From: DAOUKH01 sp964291475 | GTDB lineage: Bacteria; Chloroflexota; Dehalococcoidia; SHYB01 | Length of the DNA stretch: 64,000 nt | Direction of reading: 5' to 3' | Assembly: GCA_964291475.2 (NCBI GenBank) | Contig: OZ220083.1 | Span: 372,001-436,000, forward strand | Shown here: piece after piece, positions 19,908 through 29,039 of the stretch | How positions within the stretch are numbered: the stretch's first letter is position 1 | How the letters are laid out: every line of letters begins with the position of its first letter | Translations under genes and position numbers: made by a program | Notes under the pieces: model-generated | Told to the model about the DNA's origin: nothing | The model's database searches: none | Seen by the model: only the letters and a program-made list of their open reading frames with translations

Positions 19908-20671
19908 GCCGGCGACTCCGCCTCGATCTCCAGCAGGCGGTCGGTGATGCTGCCGCCGTAGCTCTTCGACGCATCCTCGTCGAACTGGAGCATCACCAGC
20001 GTCAGCCCGTCGGGGCCCGCCTCAATCGCCGTGGCAGGCTCGGTGCCTTCGGAGTAGCGCAGGTTGTACGGCGTCAGAGTCGCCCCATTTGCGATTGCGC
20101 TTCCCGCCGCCACGATCTCGTAGCGACCGTATTCCGCCGCGGGGAAGGGGACTTTCGCGCCGGCGGGCGCCTCGATCACCTCCGCCCGCAGTCCCGTCGG
20201 CTCGCCGATCAGCACCTTTGTCTTCAGTCCGATCAGTCCCAGCAGTCCTACGCCGGCCCACCCGACGTCGCCCGCCGACCGGGCGATCTCCCGGCCCTCG
20301 TGGTTCGCCTTCGCTCGGTTCTCGGGCGTGTCCATGTACAACTGGCCCGCCGGCTTGGCGTGGAGCACGAACATCTCGTAGTCCTCGGTCGTCTCGAACG
20401 GGCCGTACGGCGTGTTGTGGTCGGTGTAATGCACGCCGATGGCCTCGACCTCGAACGTCAGATAGGTCGCCTTGCCCCGCACGACGAGCTGGAACTGCGC
20501 CCCCAAGTGATAGTGCGGGCGCACCTTCGAGCCGGGCTGGTGCGAGTGCGTCGCCTCGGGCCCGCCGTCGAGCCCGTCGAGGAGGATGCGCACTTTCAGC
20601 TCGCGGCCCGTGTCCCGCACCAGCGTGCGGCGCGTCCCCATGCTCTCGTCGACGATGTATTGCTTCAGCAT
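19904..20671 (-). CDS. Cupin-domain protein
   Basis: A 255-residue protein with a conserved barrel cupin core: PEATHSHQPGSKVRPHYHLGAQFQLVVRGK at about 40-70 holds the His residues (HSHQ, HYH) of cupin motif 1, followed by a beta-strand-rich second half. Enzymatic cupins bind Fe, Mn or Zn and act as dioxygenases, isomerases or sensors; the substrate here is not apparent. Its stop overlaps the enoyl-CoA hydratase stop by 4 nt (convergent). It is 47 nt from the next upstream gene on the same strand, so may be the last gene of the sulfotransferase operon. Confidence 0.75.
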   Translation of the reverse strand: MLKQYIVDESMGTRRTLVRDTGRELKVRILLDGLDGGPEATHSHQPGSKVRPHYHLGAQFQLVVRGKATYLTFEVEAIGVHYTDHNTPYGPFETTEDYEMFVLHAKPAGQLYMDTPENRAKANHEGREIARSAGDVGWAGVGLLGLIGLKTKVLIGEPTGLRAEVIEAPAGAKVPFPAAEYGRYEIVAAGSAIANGATLTPYNLRYSEGTEPATAIEAGPDGLTLVMLQFDEDASKSYGGSITDRLLEIEAESPA

Positions 20672-20718
20672 GGGCTAGCTCACTCCCAGACCAGCCGCCT
20701 GCGGCAGGTTCCGGTGGG

Positions 20719-21741
20719 TCAGAGCGATTCTCGCCACTTGGCCACCAGCGCCTCGCTGGCCTCCCACAGCCTGACTCCGCTTTCCGGGTCCGCCGCGGCT
20801 GGAGAGACCGACTTATGCTCCATCATGTGCAAATACATCCCCGTGGCGCGGCCCGGCTCCTCCCCGCAACACAAGTAGATGACCGGCGCAATCGCCTCTT
20901 CCGGAGACTGGAAGACGCGGCGCAGCACCGCGTTCGCCAGCGGCTTGAGAGGCGACGGCACCTCTCTCGCTATGTTCGTGGCCACGCCTCCCGGACACAT
21001 GGCATGCACCGCCACCTCGACGTTGCCGTCGGGGTTGAGCCGGCGGGACAGCTCGGTTGCGAAGGTGCACTGTACGAGCTTGCTCAGGCCGTAATACTTC
21101 AGGCTTTCATTCAGCCCGTAGTTGACGTAGGCGCCCAGTTGATCGAAATCGATGGCGTGGGACGACCGGTGCGATTCGGATGAGATGAAAATGATGCGCG
21201 GAATCTCGCCGCTGCGGCCGGCCGGCTGTATCACGCCGTCCCGGAGCCACCGGTCGATCATCACCCGGCTCGCCAGGAAGTGAACGGCGAACATCATCTC
21301 GTATCCTTGCCGCGTCCTCTTCCCCTTTCGCGGCACCAAGCCGGCATTCAGCAGGGCGACGTCGATGCGGACCTCGCGCTGGACCAGCCGGTCGCAGAGA
21401 CGGTGCACCGATGCCATGTCGGCAAGGTCCACCTCCATCATCTCCACACGCTCGGAGCCCGACAGCCGCTTGATCTCGCCCACCGTTTCCACATGCCCCG
21501 GCCTGCAGGCCAGGATGACGTTGCCGCCGCGTCGGGCAAGATCGACCGCCGCGGCCCGGCCAAGACCGCTGTTCGCCCCCGTCACCAGATAGGTCTTCCC
21601 GTCGATGCGGGAGTCCTCCGGCACCGGAGACACCGTCGGAGTCCCTCGTTGCTTCAAGTCTCTCGTCGCGGAGAAGAAGGCGTTAACGATGGTGCCATCG
21701 TACGTCTGCTTGGAGTCTTTGCTGCCCACCTCGTCCTTCAT
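20719..21741 (-). CDS. SDR-family oxidoreductase (retinol-dehydrogenase-like)
   Basis: A 340-residue classical SDR with about 45 extra N-terminal residues. TGANSGLG at 54-61 binds the cofactor and ILACR (Arg after strand 2) suggests NADP preference. NAG appears as LNAGLVP, the Ser strand is IIFISSESHRSSH and the catalytic pair is YYGLSK at about 212-217. The organisation matches WW-domain oxidoreductase or retinol-dehydrogenase-like SDRs that act on lipophilic alcohols. It is the third gene of a DUF1214 - sulfotransferase - SDR run (gaps 20 and 30 nt), suggesting modification of a sterol- or terpenoid-like substrate (inference). Confidence 0.87.
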   Translation of the reverse strand: MKDEVGSKDSKQTYDGTIVNAFFSATRDLKQRGTPTVSPVPEDSRIDGKTYLVTGANSGLGRAAAVDLARRGGNVILACRPGHVETVGEIKRLSGSERVEMMEVDLADMASVHRLCDRLVQREVRIDVALLNAGLVPRKGKRTRQGYEMMFAVHFLASRVMIDRWLRDGVIQPAGRSGEIPRIIFISSESHRSSHAIDFDQLGAYVNYGLNESLKYYGLSKLVQCTFATELSRRLNPDGNVEVAVHAMCPGGVATNIAREVPSPLKPLANAVLRRVFQSPEEAIAPVIYLCCGEEPGRATGMYLHMMEHKSVSPAAADPESGVRLWEASEALVAKWRESL

Positions 21742-21771
21742 CCTTCGGCTTCTTTCGACTGGCCAATCGCG

Positions 21772-23031
21772 CTATTCGAACGGGATGGCGTGCCGCTCCC
21801 GGTAATGAGAGAAGTTCGTCTCGATCGTCTCATCATCCAGTCCGAAATCGTCCAAACGATAGGTGTGTTTCCCAAATTGGTTTTGCGGATGGGCTTCCAC
21901 GTATCGCTCGGCGATCCCCCCGGCCTCGGCGCTGAATTCGATGCCGGCGCGCCGGTAGATTCGCCGCAGTTGGGCGATGGGGTCCTCGACCAGGTCATAG
22001 TACGACACGTCGATGCATTGATCAGCGCTCGACCTGTCCCGTGTCTGCATGGTGAATTCGACCATCCTTCGCGTCTTTCTGCACCAATGCCGCGCGATTT
22101 CATGCGGGTCGACCGCATCGCTGAACATCCCCCGGCCGTGGGCGACCATGCTGCAGAACGAGGGTAAAGTCTTTCGCGGGTCGCGGTGTGTTTGGACCAC
22201 CAGCGCATCGGGAAAGACCTTCAAGAACACGTCGAGGTACTCCATGTGGTGCGGCGTCTTGAGCACCCAGTATCGCCCGGGCTGCTGCCGGCAGAGAACC
22301 TTCAGCACGGTGCGAAAGTACTCGTAGGTCTCCGTATGGTCTTGGTCTTCAAGCCAGCGGGAATAGGTCGGGACGTGCATCGTCGCTTCCGGCGCCTGGC
22401 TCATGAAGTTTAGGTCCAGCAGCATGACATCTTCTTCCGGTTCATTGGGATCAATCGGATGGATGATGTTGAAGTCTGGAGAAAGGTACCCGATTGCTCG
22501 TTGCGCAAGTGCCGCGCGTCTCTTCCGGGCGCTATTTCCACGCGCCTTCACGGGACCGGCCGGAACGGGCTCGACGGCCTCCGGGCCGGTCACGCCCCGG
22601 AACTCTGGATTGGAAAACAGGAGACGGTGCAGCAACGTCGTGCCGGTCCGCTGCAGGCCGGTGACCAGAATGACGGTACCGAGATCGATATCGTGAATCT
22701 CCGGTTGCCGCTTGAGCAGATCTTGAATCCGCAAGCGCTGGACCAGTGCACCGGCAAGCCGCGACTTCTGTACCAGCCTGCCGGTCGGCGTCAGGTCGGT
22801 CTCGTCATTGATCGACGCGACGAGCACTTCCAATGCTCGACCGTGCCCATCATCCCCAAAGTCCGCAAGCCCGGTCTTCCGTCTCGCATGGTCGATAAGC
22901 GCCTCGACTTCGAGGGCCTTCGACCTGCCGAGCCGCATGCCGGCCCGGCCGATGATGTTGAACGCCTTGACCGCCAGCGGGCGGTACGGACGGGCATAGT
23001 CGGTGGAGGTCTCCTTGCGCCTTCTGAACAT
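21772..23031 (-). CDS. Sulfotransferase family protein (PAPS-dependent)
   Basis: A 419-residue sulfotransferase. The 5'-phosphosulfate loop TGLQRTGTTLLHRLL lies at about 124-138 and the 3'-phosphate region appears as VVQTHRDPRKTLPS (about 320-333), both diagnostic for PAPS binding. The long N-terminal helical extension and the ARHWCRKTRRMVEF segment match the Sulfotransfer_3 group found in mycobacterial and marine genomes that sulfates lipids or sterols. I chose ATG 23031 since the next upstream gene stops at 23052; an in-frame ATG at 23130 would overlap it. Middle gene of the DUF1214-sulfotransferase-SDR operon. Confidence 0.88.
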   Translation of the reverse strand: MFRRRKETSTDYARPYRPLAVKAFNIIGRAGMRLGRSKALEVEALIDHARRKTGLADFGDDGHGRALEVLVASINDETDLTPTGRLVQKSRLAGALVQRLRIQDLLKRQPEIHDIDLGTVILVTGLQRTGTTLLHRLLFSNPEFRGVTGPEAVEPVPAGPVKARGNSARKRRAALAQRAIGYLSPDFNIIHPIDPNEPEEDVMLLDLNFMSQAPEATMHVPTYSRWLEDQDHTETYEYFRTVLKVLCRQQPGRYWVLKTPHHMEYLDVFLKVFPDALVVQTHRDPRKTLPSFCSMVAHGRGMFSDAVDPHEIARHWCRKTRRMVEFTMQTRDRSSADQCIDVSYYDLVEDPIAQLRRIYRRAGIEFSAEAGGIAERYVEAHPQNQFGKHTYRLDDFGLDDETIETNFSHYRERHAIPFE

Positions 23032-23051
23032 GGGCCTACCCGCGCAATCGA

Positions 23052-24215
23052 CTAGCTCTTCGGGCTGTATCGTTTGACGACTCGTGCCTGGGGTTGGAGG
23101 TGCTCCTTCGCCCCTACCCACCGGAAGCACATGGTCCCAGACGTGTGCCCGGCGGTCTCGATCCAGTTGGGCAGGCCGGGGTCGGTATGCGCGACGATCA
23201 GGCGCACGGAACCATCGTCTTCATAGCAAGCGAGATGCTTGTTCGTGTGGATCCGATGGTGACGGTAGTCCAGGGATTCCATCCAGTAGTTATTCAGTTG
23301 AAAGTTCCAATACTCGCATTCCGGGGGCATGACTTCAATCAGAAGCGCCTCGTCTTCGGCAATGGCCCAATGGCTGTGGTAGTAGGCGATGTTGGGGTCG
23401 CCTCCCGCGGCGAGCGACCGTGCCGGATCGAACTGGGGCAGCTCATTGCTGTGTCGTTTGAAGTCCCGCGCCCACTTGGCGAACAGGAGCGGGGCGCCGG
23501 CCACCAGCGTCCCCGCCTTCTGCAAGCCTTCGTCCAACTGCTTGGGAGTGAGCGGGGAAGGGCGGCGCTCCTCTTCCGGGCAGTTGATGCGCTCGATATG
23601 AAGTTCCGCGGGAACTTCCGTTTCCCGGTCGAGGAACGTCTGCCGCACGACCAGGGCGCCGGTCTCCGCCGTCATGGGGAGCCAATTCTTGTCTTGTTGA
23701 TGGCTGCTGAGTACCAGCTCGAAGTTGCCATCCTTATCCATTTCGATTTCGCTGGACTCAACGTGGCCCGTGGGCGGCAGTCCCCTTCCTTGTCCATAGT
23801 TCCCCGACTGCGTGCCGAAGCTCAAGTAGGCGATGGTGTTGCGCCGCCCGGTGATCTTGTACTCGTATGCGCCATCCAGCGCGGCCGTCAGATAGAAATT
23901 ATCGGGATTGTCCGCACCCAGCTTGGTGAATTCATTGACCACGCGGTGCAGGACGGGCGCCTTCGGGTCGGCGTGTTCGACGAATGCCATCAGGCCCGCC
24001 CGGGCGATGCGGCTGAGGTATCGATACCCTTCGGCTTGATTGAATGCGTCGCGCGGCGCAGACGGAAACTGCAATGCGGCGCCGGCGGCCTTCAGCGTGT
24101 CGCAGAACTCGTTCCACGACTCACCCCGGACCACCCGGCGCGCGGCGACGTCGTCTTCGGTCAGGCCGCGCACGTTCCGGATGAAGAGTGAGATGCGCCG
24201 AAACAGGCCGAGCAA
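23052..24215 (-). CDS. DUF1214-domain protein
   Basis: A 387-residue protein whose C-terminal half carries the DUF1214 beta-sandwich pattern: a long ...YYHSHWAIAEDEALLIEVMPPECEYW... region, then FQLNNYWMESLDYRH, NKHLACYEDDGSVRLIVAHTDPGLPNWIETAGH and TMCFRWVGA. The NWIETAGH signature near the end is typical. DUF1214/DUF1254 proteins are often found beside sulfotransferases and steroid-type genes, but no enzymatic role is established. No signal peptide is seen. First gene of the operon that continues with the sulfotransferase 20 nt downstream. Confidence 0.85.
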   Translation of the reverse strand: MLGLFRRISLFIRNVRGLTEDDVAARRVVRGESWNEFCDTLKAAGAALQFPSAPRDAFNQAEGYRYLSRIARAGLMAFVEHADPKAPVLHRVVNEFTKLGADNPDNFYLTAALDGAYEYKITGRRNTIAYLSFGTQSGNYGQGRGLPPTGHVESSEIEMDKDGNFELVLSSHQQDKNWLPMTAETGALVVRQTFLDRETEVPAELHIERINCPEEERRPSPLTPKQLDEGLQKAGTLVAGAPLLFAKWARDFKRHSNELPQFDPARSLAAGGDPNIAYYHSHWAIAEDEALLIEVMPPECEYWNFQLNNYWMESLDYRHHRIHTNKHLACYEDDGSVRLIVAHTDPGLPNWIETAGHTSGTMCFRWVGAKEHLQPQARVVKRYSPKS

Positions 24216-24285
24216 CGCTATCGCGACTTTTCGAATGCCGCACCTCCTCGAACTAGCCCGGCGGCGCCGTCCTGCTCCGGCACGG

Positions 24286-25446
24286 CTAGGACATACCGTA
24301 GAGCCGCCGCGGGTTGTCCCACAGGATCTTCCGCTTCGAAGTTTCGCCGACCCCCTCCATCGCCAGCACCTTCTCCGTCGCGTGCGGATAGGGAGCGTCG
24401 CCGTGGGGCCAATCGCTGGAGAAGAGCAGCAGATCGTCGCCGAGCCGGTTGATGACGTCCGCGCCGAGGTACTCGTCGGCGTCCATCGAGATGAAGCACT
24501 GGCGGGCGAAGTACTCGCTGGGCTTCAGGCTGAGCGTGGCATGGACGCGCGGCCCCGCGTACCGGGCCCCCGCCGCCTTGACCAAGCCGTAGCGCTCGTC
24601 CAAGCGGTAGAGCAGCCAGGGCAGCCAGGCGCAGTTACCCTCCAGGAAGGCCACCCGCAGGTCGGGGAAGCGTTCGAGGACGCCGGTGTAGATGATGCTC
24701 GCCACCGCCAGTTGGTTCTCGATGGGCTGGGCCATCGTCCCTTCGAGCCCCCCGCCGTGGGGGTGGATGAAGCGGTTCCCGACCGCGGGCTGGTTGGGCG
24801 AGCTCGTGGCGTGGAAACAGACCGGCGCGCCCGTCTCCTGGACCGCGTCCCAGAGCACGTCGAAGTCCTGGTGGAAGATGGCCCGCCCGTTGATCGGCTC
24901 AGGGAGGATGCAGAGGCCGACGTGGCCCAGCTCGCCGACGCAGCGCCGCGCCTCCGCGGCGGCCATCTCCGGGTCGTGCAGCGGGACCTGTCCCGCCACC
25001 TTAATGCGGTCGGGGGCGTAGGACGCATAGTCGGCGGCGTAGTCGTTCCAGGCCCGGGCAATGGCGAAGGCGTACTCCGGCTCCTGGCTTTCATCGGCGA
25101 AGAGCGGGTTGGTGCGGAAGATCACGCCGAGGTCGATCCCCTCCACGTCGAACGCCTCCACCATGCAGCTGGGGTCGTAGTCGCGGGCCTGGGCATCGGC
25201 GAACCGGGGGTCGGGCTCGAACGACCGCGCGCCGAGGTAGGTCATCCGCCCCGTGCTCGCCTCCGGCGGCGGCGTGCGCACCATCGTGCCGCCGGCGTCG
25301 GTGTAGACGTACATCCCCGTCGAGACCCGCTCGCCGCTTCCCCTAGGGATGCGGTCGCCCCACTTCGGGTCCATGAACTTCTCGTAGAGGTCCGCCGGCT
25401 CCATCACGTGGATGTCGGCGTCCATCACCGGATAGCCGTTCTTCAC
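24286..25446 (-). CDS. Amidohydrolase-2 family protein (ACMSD/dihydroxybenzoate decarboxylase-like)
   Basis: An intact 386-residue TIM-barrel metal-dependent hydrolase or decarboxylase. The metal motif is VMDADIHVMEP (residues 6-16, DxH form). Later ligands are VCFHATSSP (about 227, metal His), VAFLEGNCAWLPWLL, and the SSDWPHGDAPYP segment (about 345) with the catalytic Asp. C-terminal ILWDNPRRLYGM is the family ending. Members decarboxylate aromatic or muconate acids or hydrolyse related substrates. Divergent from the SnoaL/LLM cluster across an 86-nt gap, which must hold both promoters. Confidence 0.9.
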   Translation of the reverse strand: MKNGYPVMDADIHVMEPADLYEKFMDPKWGDRIPRGSGERVSTGMYVYTDAGGTMVRTPPPEASTGRMTYLGARSFEPDPRFADAQARDYDPSCMVEAFDVEGIDLGVIFRTNPLFADESQEPEYAFAIARAWNDYAADYASYAPDRIKVAGQVPLHDPEMAAAEARRCVGELGHVGLCILPEPINGRAIFHQDFDVLWDAVQETGAPVCFHATSSPNQPAVGNRFIHPHGGGLEGTMAQPIENQLAVASIIYTGVLERFPDLRVAFLEGNCAWLPWLLYRLDERYGLVKAAGARYAGPRVHATLSLKPSEYFARQCFISMDADEYLGADVINRLGDDLLLFSSDWPHGDAPYPHATEKVLAMEGVGETSKRKILWDNPRRLYGMS

Positions 25447-25532
25447 TCCGACCTCCCTGCCGCCGCGGGCTCTGTTGTGGCCCCGCGCCGTATCGCGTAG
25501 GATGGCGCTCGACCCGCCCCGGAGCCGTTACC

Positions 25533-26006
25533 ATGCCCTCTGAAGACGCGACGCTCGCAGAATACAAGGCGCGACTCGCCAAGAACAAGGCGCTCGTACT
25601 CGAACAGGTCGAGCACGTCGTCAACAGGGGCGACCTCGACTACCTCGACAAGCGCCAACACCCGCGCTTCGTCGCCCACGGCCTCGGCAAGGGCGCCGCC
25701 GGCGGCGACGCCATGAAGCACCTCATCCGCACCTGGAAGACGGCCTTCCCCGACTGGAAAGACGAGGTCCTCGACGTCATCGCCGAGGACGACAAGGTCG
25801 TGATCCGGCTCAAGGCCTCCGGCACTCACACCGGCGAGCTCCTGGGCATCCCGCCGACCGGCGAGGCGGTGAGCTGGAACCTGATGGAGACGGTGCGCAT
25901 CGAGGACGACCTCATCATCGAGCAATGGGGCGTCTCCGACTTCGGCCTCGTGGTCGAACGGCTGCGCAAGGCCGCGCGCGCGAAAGCGACGGAGGAAGCG
26001 AGATGA
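25533..26006 (+). CDS. SnoaL-like ester cyclase / NTF2-fold protein
   Basis: A 157-residue NTF2-fold protein of the SnoaL polyketide-cyclase-like family. Its core reads KHLIRTWKTAFPDWKDEVLDVIAEDDKVVIRLKASGTHTGELLGIPPTGEAVSWN, with the conserved aspartate strand and the G-x-H-T-G-E-L-G-I-P-P-T-G signature at about 95-110. Members catalyse aldol or ester cyclisations or simply bind small hydrophobic molecules; the substrate is unknown. Its stop overlaps the next gene's ATG (ATGA at 26003), so it is translationally coupled to an LLM oxidoreductase and probably serves the same pathway. Confidence 0.85.
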   Translation: MPSEDATLAEYKARLAKNKALVLEQVEHVVNRGDLDYLDKRQHPRFVAHGLGKGAAGGDAMKHLIRTWKTAFPDWKDEVLDVIAEDDKVVIRLKASGTHTGELLGIPPTGEAVSWNLMETVRIEDDLIIEQWGVSDFGLVVERLRKAARAKATEEAR

Positions 26007-27139
26007 ACTTCGGACTGCTCTACGAGCTCGAAGTCCCCAAGCCCTGGACGGCGAAGTCCGAGTACGACATCTTCCACCAGGCGGCCGACCAGGTCGTCTT
26101 CGCGGAGCAGATGGGCTTCGACTACGTCTGGATCGTCGAGCACCACTTCCTCGAAGAGTTCGCCCACTCCTCGGGCCCCGAGGTCTGGCTCGGCTACCTC
26201 GCCGCCCGCACCAGCAAGATTCGCCTCGGCCACGGCGTGGTGCTCCTAGAGGGCACCATCAACCACCCCATCCGCGTCGCTGAGCGCATCGCCACCCTCG
26301 ACATTATGTCCGACGGCCGCGCCGAGTTCGGCACGGGCCGCGGCTCCAACCCCTTCCAGATCGAGCCCTTCGGTGTGGACCTCGAGGTCACCCGCGAGGA
26401 GTGGGAGGAGGCCGTCGAGATCATCCCCCGGATGTGGGAGGACGGCTGGTTCAGTCACAAGGGCCGCTTCTGGGACATAGAAGAGCGCAACGTCCTGCCC
26501 AAGCCGATACAGAAGCCACACCCGCCGATCTGGGTGGCCTGCCAGCAGCCGGCGACCTTCCCCATCGCGGGTAACAAGGGCATCGGCGCGCTCTGCTTCA
26601 CCATCGGCCGCCCCGGCGAGCTCAAGGAGCGCATTGCGTCCTACCGCGAGGCGGCGGCAAACCCCACCGAGCAGGTCGGCCAGTTCAAGAACGACCAAGT
26701 CGCGGCGTTCACCGTGGCGGCCTGCGACGAGAACGACCTCGCCGCCCGCGAGCTCGCGGGGCCGCAGGGCGCCTGGTACTTCGACACCATCCGCAAGATC
26801 TACGACCCCGCCTGGCAGAAACGCGACAAGGCCGTCCCCGCCAGCTACGCCTACCACGCCCTCAACGTCACCCAGGCCGACACCCAACTCCTGCACAAGC
26901 AGGCGGACCTGAACTACAACGACCTGATCGACAACGGCTCGTTCTGCATGGGCAACCCCGACACCTGCATCAACACCATCCAGATGTACAAGGACTCCGG
27001 CGTCGACCAGGCCATGATGTTCTTCCAGGTCGGCAACGTCCCCCATGACAAGATCATGAACTCGATCCGTCTCTTCGGCAAATACGTGATCCCACACTTC
27101 AAGGAGGCGGCCAAGAAGGAAGCCGCCGCCGTGTCGTAG
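26003..27139 (+). CDS. LLM-class (luciferase-like) flavin-dependent oxidoreductase
   Basis: A bacterial-luciferase-fold TIM-barrel oxidoreductase of 378 residues using FMN or F420. Segments seen: the first strand MNFGLLYELEVPKPW, FDYVWIVEHHFLEEFAHS (EHH, flavin/substrate site), the barrel strand RIRLGHGVVL, and DIMSDGRAEFGTGRGSNPFQ, where the GRGS loop binds the flavin phosphate. ATG 26003 is preceded by GGAGG at 25991. It overlaps the SnoaL-like stop by 4 nt and is followed 9 nt later by a Ddn-type gene, so the four genes 25533-28683 form one likely operon. Substrate unknown; related proteins in this type of genome are proposed to attack recalcitrant organics. Confidence 0.92.
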   Translation: MNFGLLYELEVPKPWTAKSEYDIFHQAADQVVFAEQMGFDYVWIVEHHFLEEFAHSSGPEVWLGYLAARTSKIRLGHGVVLLEGTINHPIRVAERIATLDIMSDGRAEFGTGRGSNPFQIEPFGVDLEVTREEWEEAVEIIPRMWEDGWFSHKGRFWDIEERNVLPKPIQKPHPPIWVACQQPATFPIAGNKGIGALCFTIGRPGELKERIASYREAAANPTEQVGQFKNDQVAAFTVAACDENDLAARELAGPQGAWYFDTIRKIYDPAWQKRDKAVPASYAYHALNVTQADTQLLHKQADLNYNDLIDNGSFCMGNPDTCINTIQMYKDSGVDQAMMFFQVGNVPHDKIMNSIRLFGKYVIPHFKEAAKKEAAAVS

Positions 27140-27147
27140 GAAGCACC

Positions 27148-27612
27148 ATGAGCGAGACTCCCGCCGATCACCCCCACGCCTTCGAAGAGCCGCCGCGCTG
27201 GCAAATCCCCTGGATCTCCCGCCGCCACGTCCTCCTCTACCAGTGGACCAACGGCGAAATCGCCGGCGAGCTCGGCCCCTACCCCGGCATCGTCATCCAC
27301 ACCACGGGACGGCGCACCGGCAAGGAGCACAGCATCTGCCTCCCCGCCATACCCTACGGCGACGACTGCCTCGTGGTCGGCTCGTTCGCGGGGGCGAAGG
27401 GCCATCCGGCCTGGTACCTGAACATGCAGGCCAACCCCGAGGTCCGCGTGCAGGCGGGGCCGAGGGTCTACCGCGCCAGAGCCACTACCCTCACCGGCCA
27501 GGAACGCGCCGAGACCTGGGCCTGGCTCACAGCCGAGTCCCCCTGGTACGCCGACTACCAGACCCGCACCGACCGGGAAATCCCCCTGGTGCGCCTCACC
27601 GAGATCCCGTAG
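27148..27612 (+). CDS. Deazaflavin (F420)-dependent nitroreductase-family protein (Ddn-like)
   Basis: A 154-residue split-beta-barrel protein of the DUF385/Ddn group that binds F420H2. Key pattern: PGIVIHTTGRRTGKEHSICL (about 50-69, phosphate-binding TxGRRTGK), then DDCLVVGSFAGAKGHPAWYLNMQANPEVRVQ (about 75-105), the G-s-x-g-G-x-x-xHPaWyhNL-a-P signature. Its presence beside two LLM proteins suggests that the organism makes coenzyme F420 and that the LLM partners may use it. Role in nitro or enone reduction is possible but unproven. Confidence 0.9.
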   Translation: MSETPADHPHAFEEPPRWQIPWISRRHVLLYQWTNGEIAGELGPYPGIVIHTTGRRTGKEHSICLPAIPYGDDCLVVGSFAGAKGHPAWYLNMQANPEVRVQAGPRVYRARATTLTGQERAETWAWLTAESPWYADYQTRTDREIPLVRLTEIP

Positions 27613-27666
27613 GGTCTCCCCTCGTGGGCGCCCGTTCGCTCCTTAAGCCCTTCAAGGAGGCCGGCA

Positions 27667-28683
27667 ATGAAACTGGTCACAGGCATCCCCATCGCGCTCT
27701 TCCTCAAGGACGCGCGCAGCGGCGAGAAGGCCGCCATCGAGAAGGCCGTCCGCGAGATCGAGGAGCTCGGCTTCTGGGGCATCTCCATGCCCGACCACAT
27801 CTTCCACCCCGGCCAGTCGCTGACCGGCCACACCGTCAACGAGAACCCCGGATGGCGCTACGCCGACCCCCAGACCATGCTCGGCTACCTCGCCGCCATT
27901 ACCGACCGCGTCAAGATCATGCCCCGCGTCCTCGTGCTCCCCTATCGCCAGCCCTTCGGCGTCGCCCACGGCCTCGCCACCATCGACTCGCTTTCGGGCG
28001 GCCGCCTCCTCTTCTGCCCCGGTGTCGGCTCCGACTTCACCGAGTTCGAGGTCATGCGCCTCCCCCGCAACAAGCGCGGCAAGATGACCGACGAGTACAT
28101 CGAGATCATCTACCGCCTCTGGGCCAACGAGCGCGCCAGCTTCTCCGGCGAGTTCTACAGCTTCGAAGACGTCAGCCTCGTCGTCCGCCCCGTGCAGCAG
28201 CCGCGGCCCGAGGTCTGGGTCGGCGGCAGCAGCAAGGCGAGCCTGGCGCGCGCGGTCCGCGTCGGCGAGGGCTGGACCCCCACCTGCTACGCCTACCCCG
28301 CCATCCAGAGAGCATCGGGCCAGACCGAAGGCGGCCCCAGCGGCGCGCAATCGTCGAGCGTCTCCACGGGGCGCCTCGTCGAGCTCAAGGAATGGGCCGA
28401 CGCCGAGCGGGAGAAAGCGGGCAAGCCGCCCTTGGAATACGTCATGAGCAGCGCCCCGCCCCTCAACTTCCTCCCCAAGTCCACGAGGGGCCGCCGCATA
28501 CCCATCTCGGAAATCGACTTCTTCACCTGCGAGGGCACCGTCGACGAGATCCGCGACGAGTTCCTCGCCTTCAAAGAAGCCGGTTCGACCTCCTTCGTCA
28601 CCAACTTCATGCCCACCACCATCGACGCCTACCTCGAAGGCGCCCGCCTCTTCATGAAAGAAATCGCCCCCGCCCTCGAATAA
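27667..28683 (+). CDS. LLM-class F420/FMN-dependent oxidoreductase
   Basis: A second luciferase-like TIM-barrel enzyme, 338 residues, closest in pattern to the F420-associated TIGR03619-like group: ELGFWGISMPDHIFHPG (about 35-51), the strand RVKIMPRVLVLPYRQPFGVA, and ATIDSLSGGRLLFCPGVGSDFTEFEV (about 105-130) with the phosphate-binding GVGSD. The C-terminus GSTSFVTNFMPTT is the family closing strand. It is 54 nt behind the Ddn-like gene with AAGGAGG at 27655-27661 before the ATG. Paralogous to the genes at 26003 and 43696 but clearly divergent in substrate loops. Confidence 0.92.
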   Translation: MKLVTGIPIALFLKDARSGEKAAIEKAVREIEELGFWGISMPDHIFHPGQSLTGHTVNENPGWRYADPQTMLGYLAAITDRVKIMPRVLVLPYRQPFGVAHGLATIDSLSGGRLLFCPGVGSDFTEFEVMRLPRNKRGKMTDEYIEIIYRLWANERASFSGEFYSFEDVSLVVRPVQQPRPEVWVGGSSKASLARAVRVGEGWTPTCYAYPAIQRASGQTEGGPSGAQSSSVSTGRLVELKEWADAEREKAGKPPLEYVMSSAPPLNFLPKSTRGRRIPISEIDFFTCEGTVDEIRDEFLAFKEAGSTSFVTNFMPTTIDAYLEGARLFMKEIAPALE

Positions 28684-28689
28684 TCCCCT

Positions 28690-28935
28690 CCGGACCTCTT
28701 CTCCCGTGGGAGACCTTTGCACAACTCTCGCCGCTGGTTGGAAACGGGTGGAGTGGGGTGGTCTTCCCTCTCCCCCTCTGGGGGAGATTTGAGAGAGGGC
28801 GCGCGCCGTCAGGCGCGCGAGCGCCCGTAGGGCGCTGCTCCCCCACTCGGTTCAAGGTTAAGCAAAGGTCTCCGTGGGGAGAAGGATTGAGATGAGGGCC
28901 CCACGCCAACCGCCAAACGCCATCCAAAGCCACCA
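28690..28935. repeat. Dispersed repeat cluster (B fragment, A, palindrome, B)
   Basis: A broken module B hairpin (CTTCTCCCGTGGGAG) is followed by module A at about 28769-28800, a GCGCGCGCC/GGCGCGCG spacer with GAGCGCCCGTAGGGCGCTGCTC (a long palindrome at 28820-28841), and a second module B ending GATGAGGGCCCC. The trailing text (ACGCCAACCGCCAAACGCCATC) recurs after other module B copies, so the repeat unit extends beyond the hairpins. Confidence 0.7.
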
Positions 28936-29039
28936 CTTCCTCGATCCATGGCCTTCCGTTGACGCTCCAACGCTCGCCCACCATCGGCGTCAACCGCCAC
29001 TTGCGCGACGAATATCGTCGCCCGACCCGGCCGCTCTCA

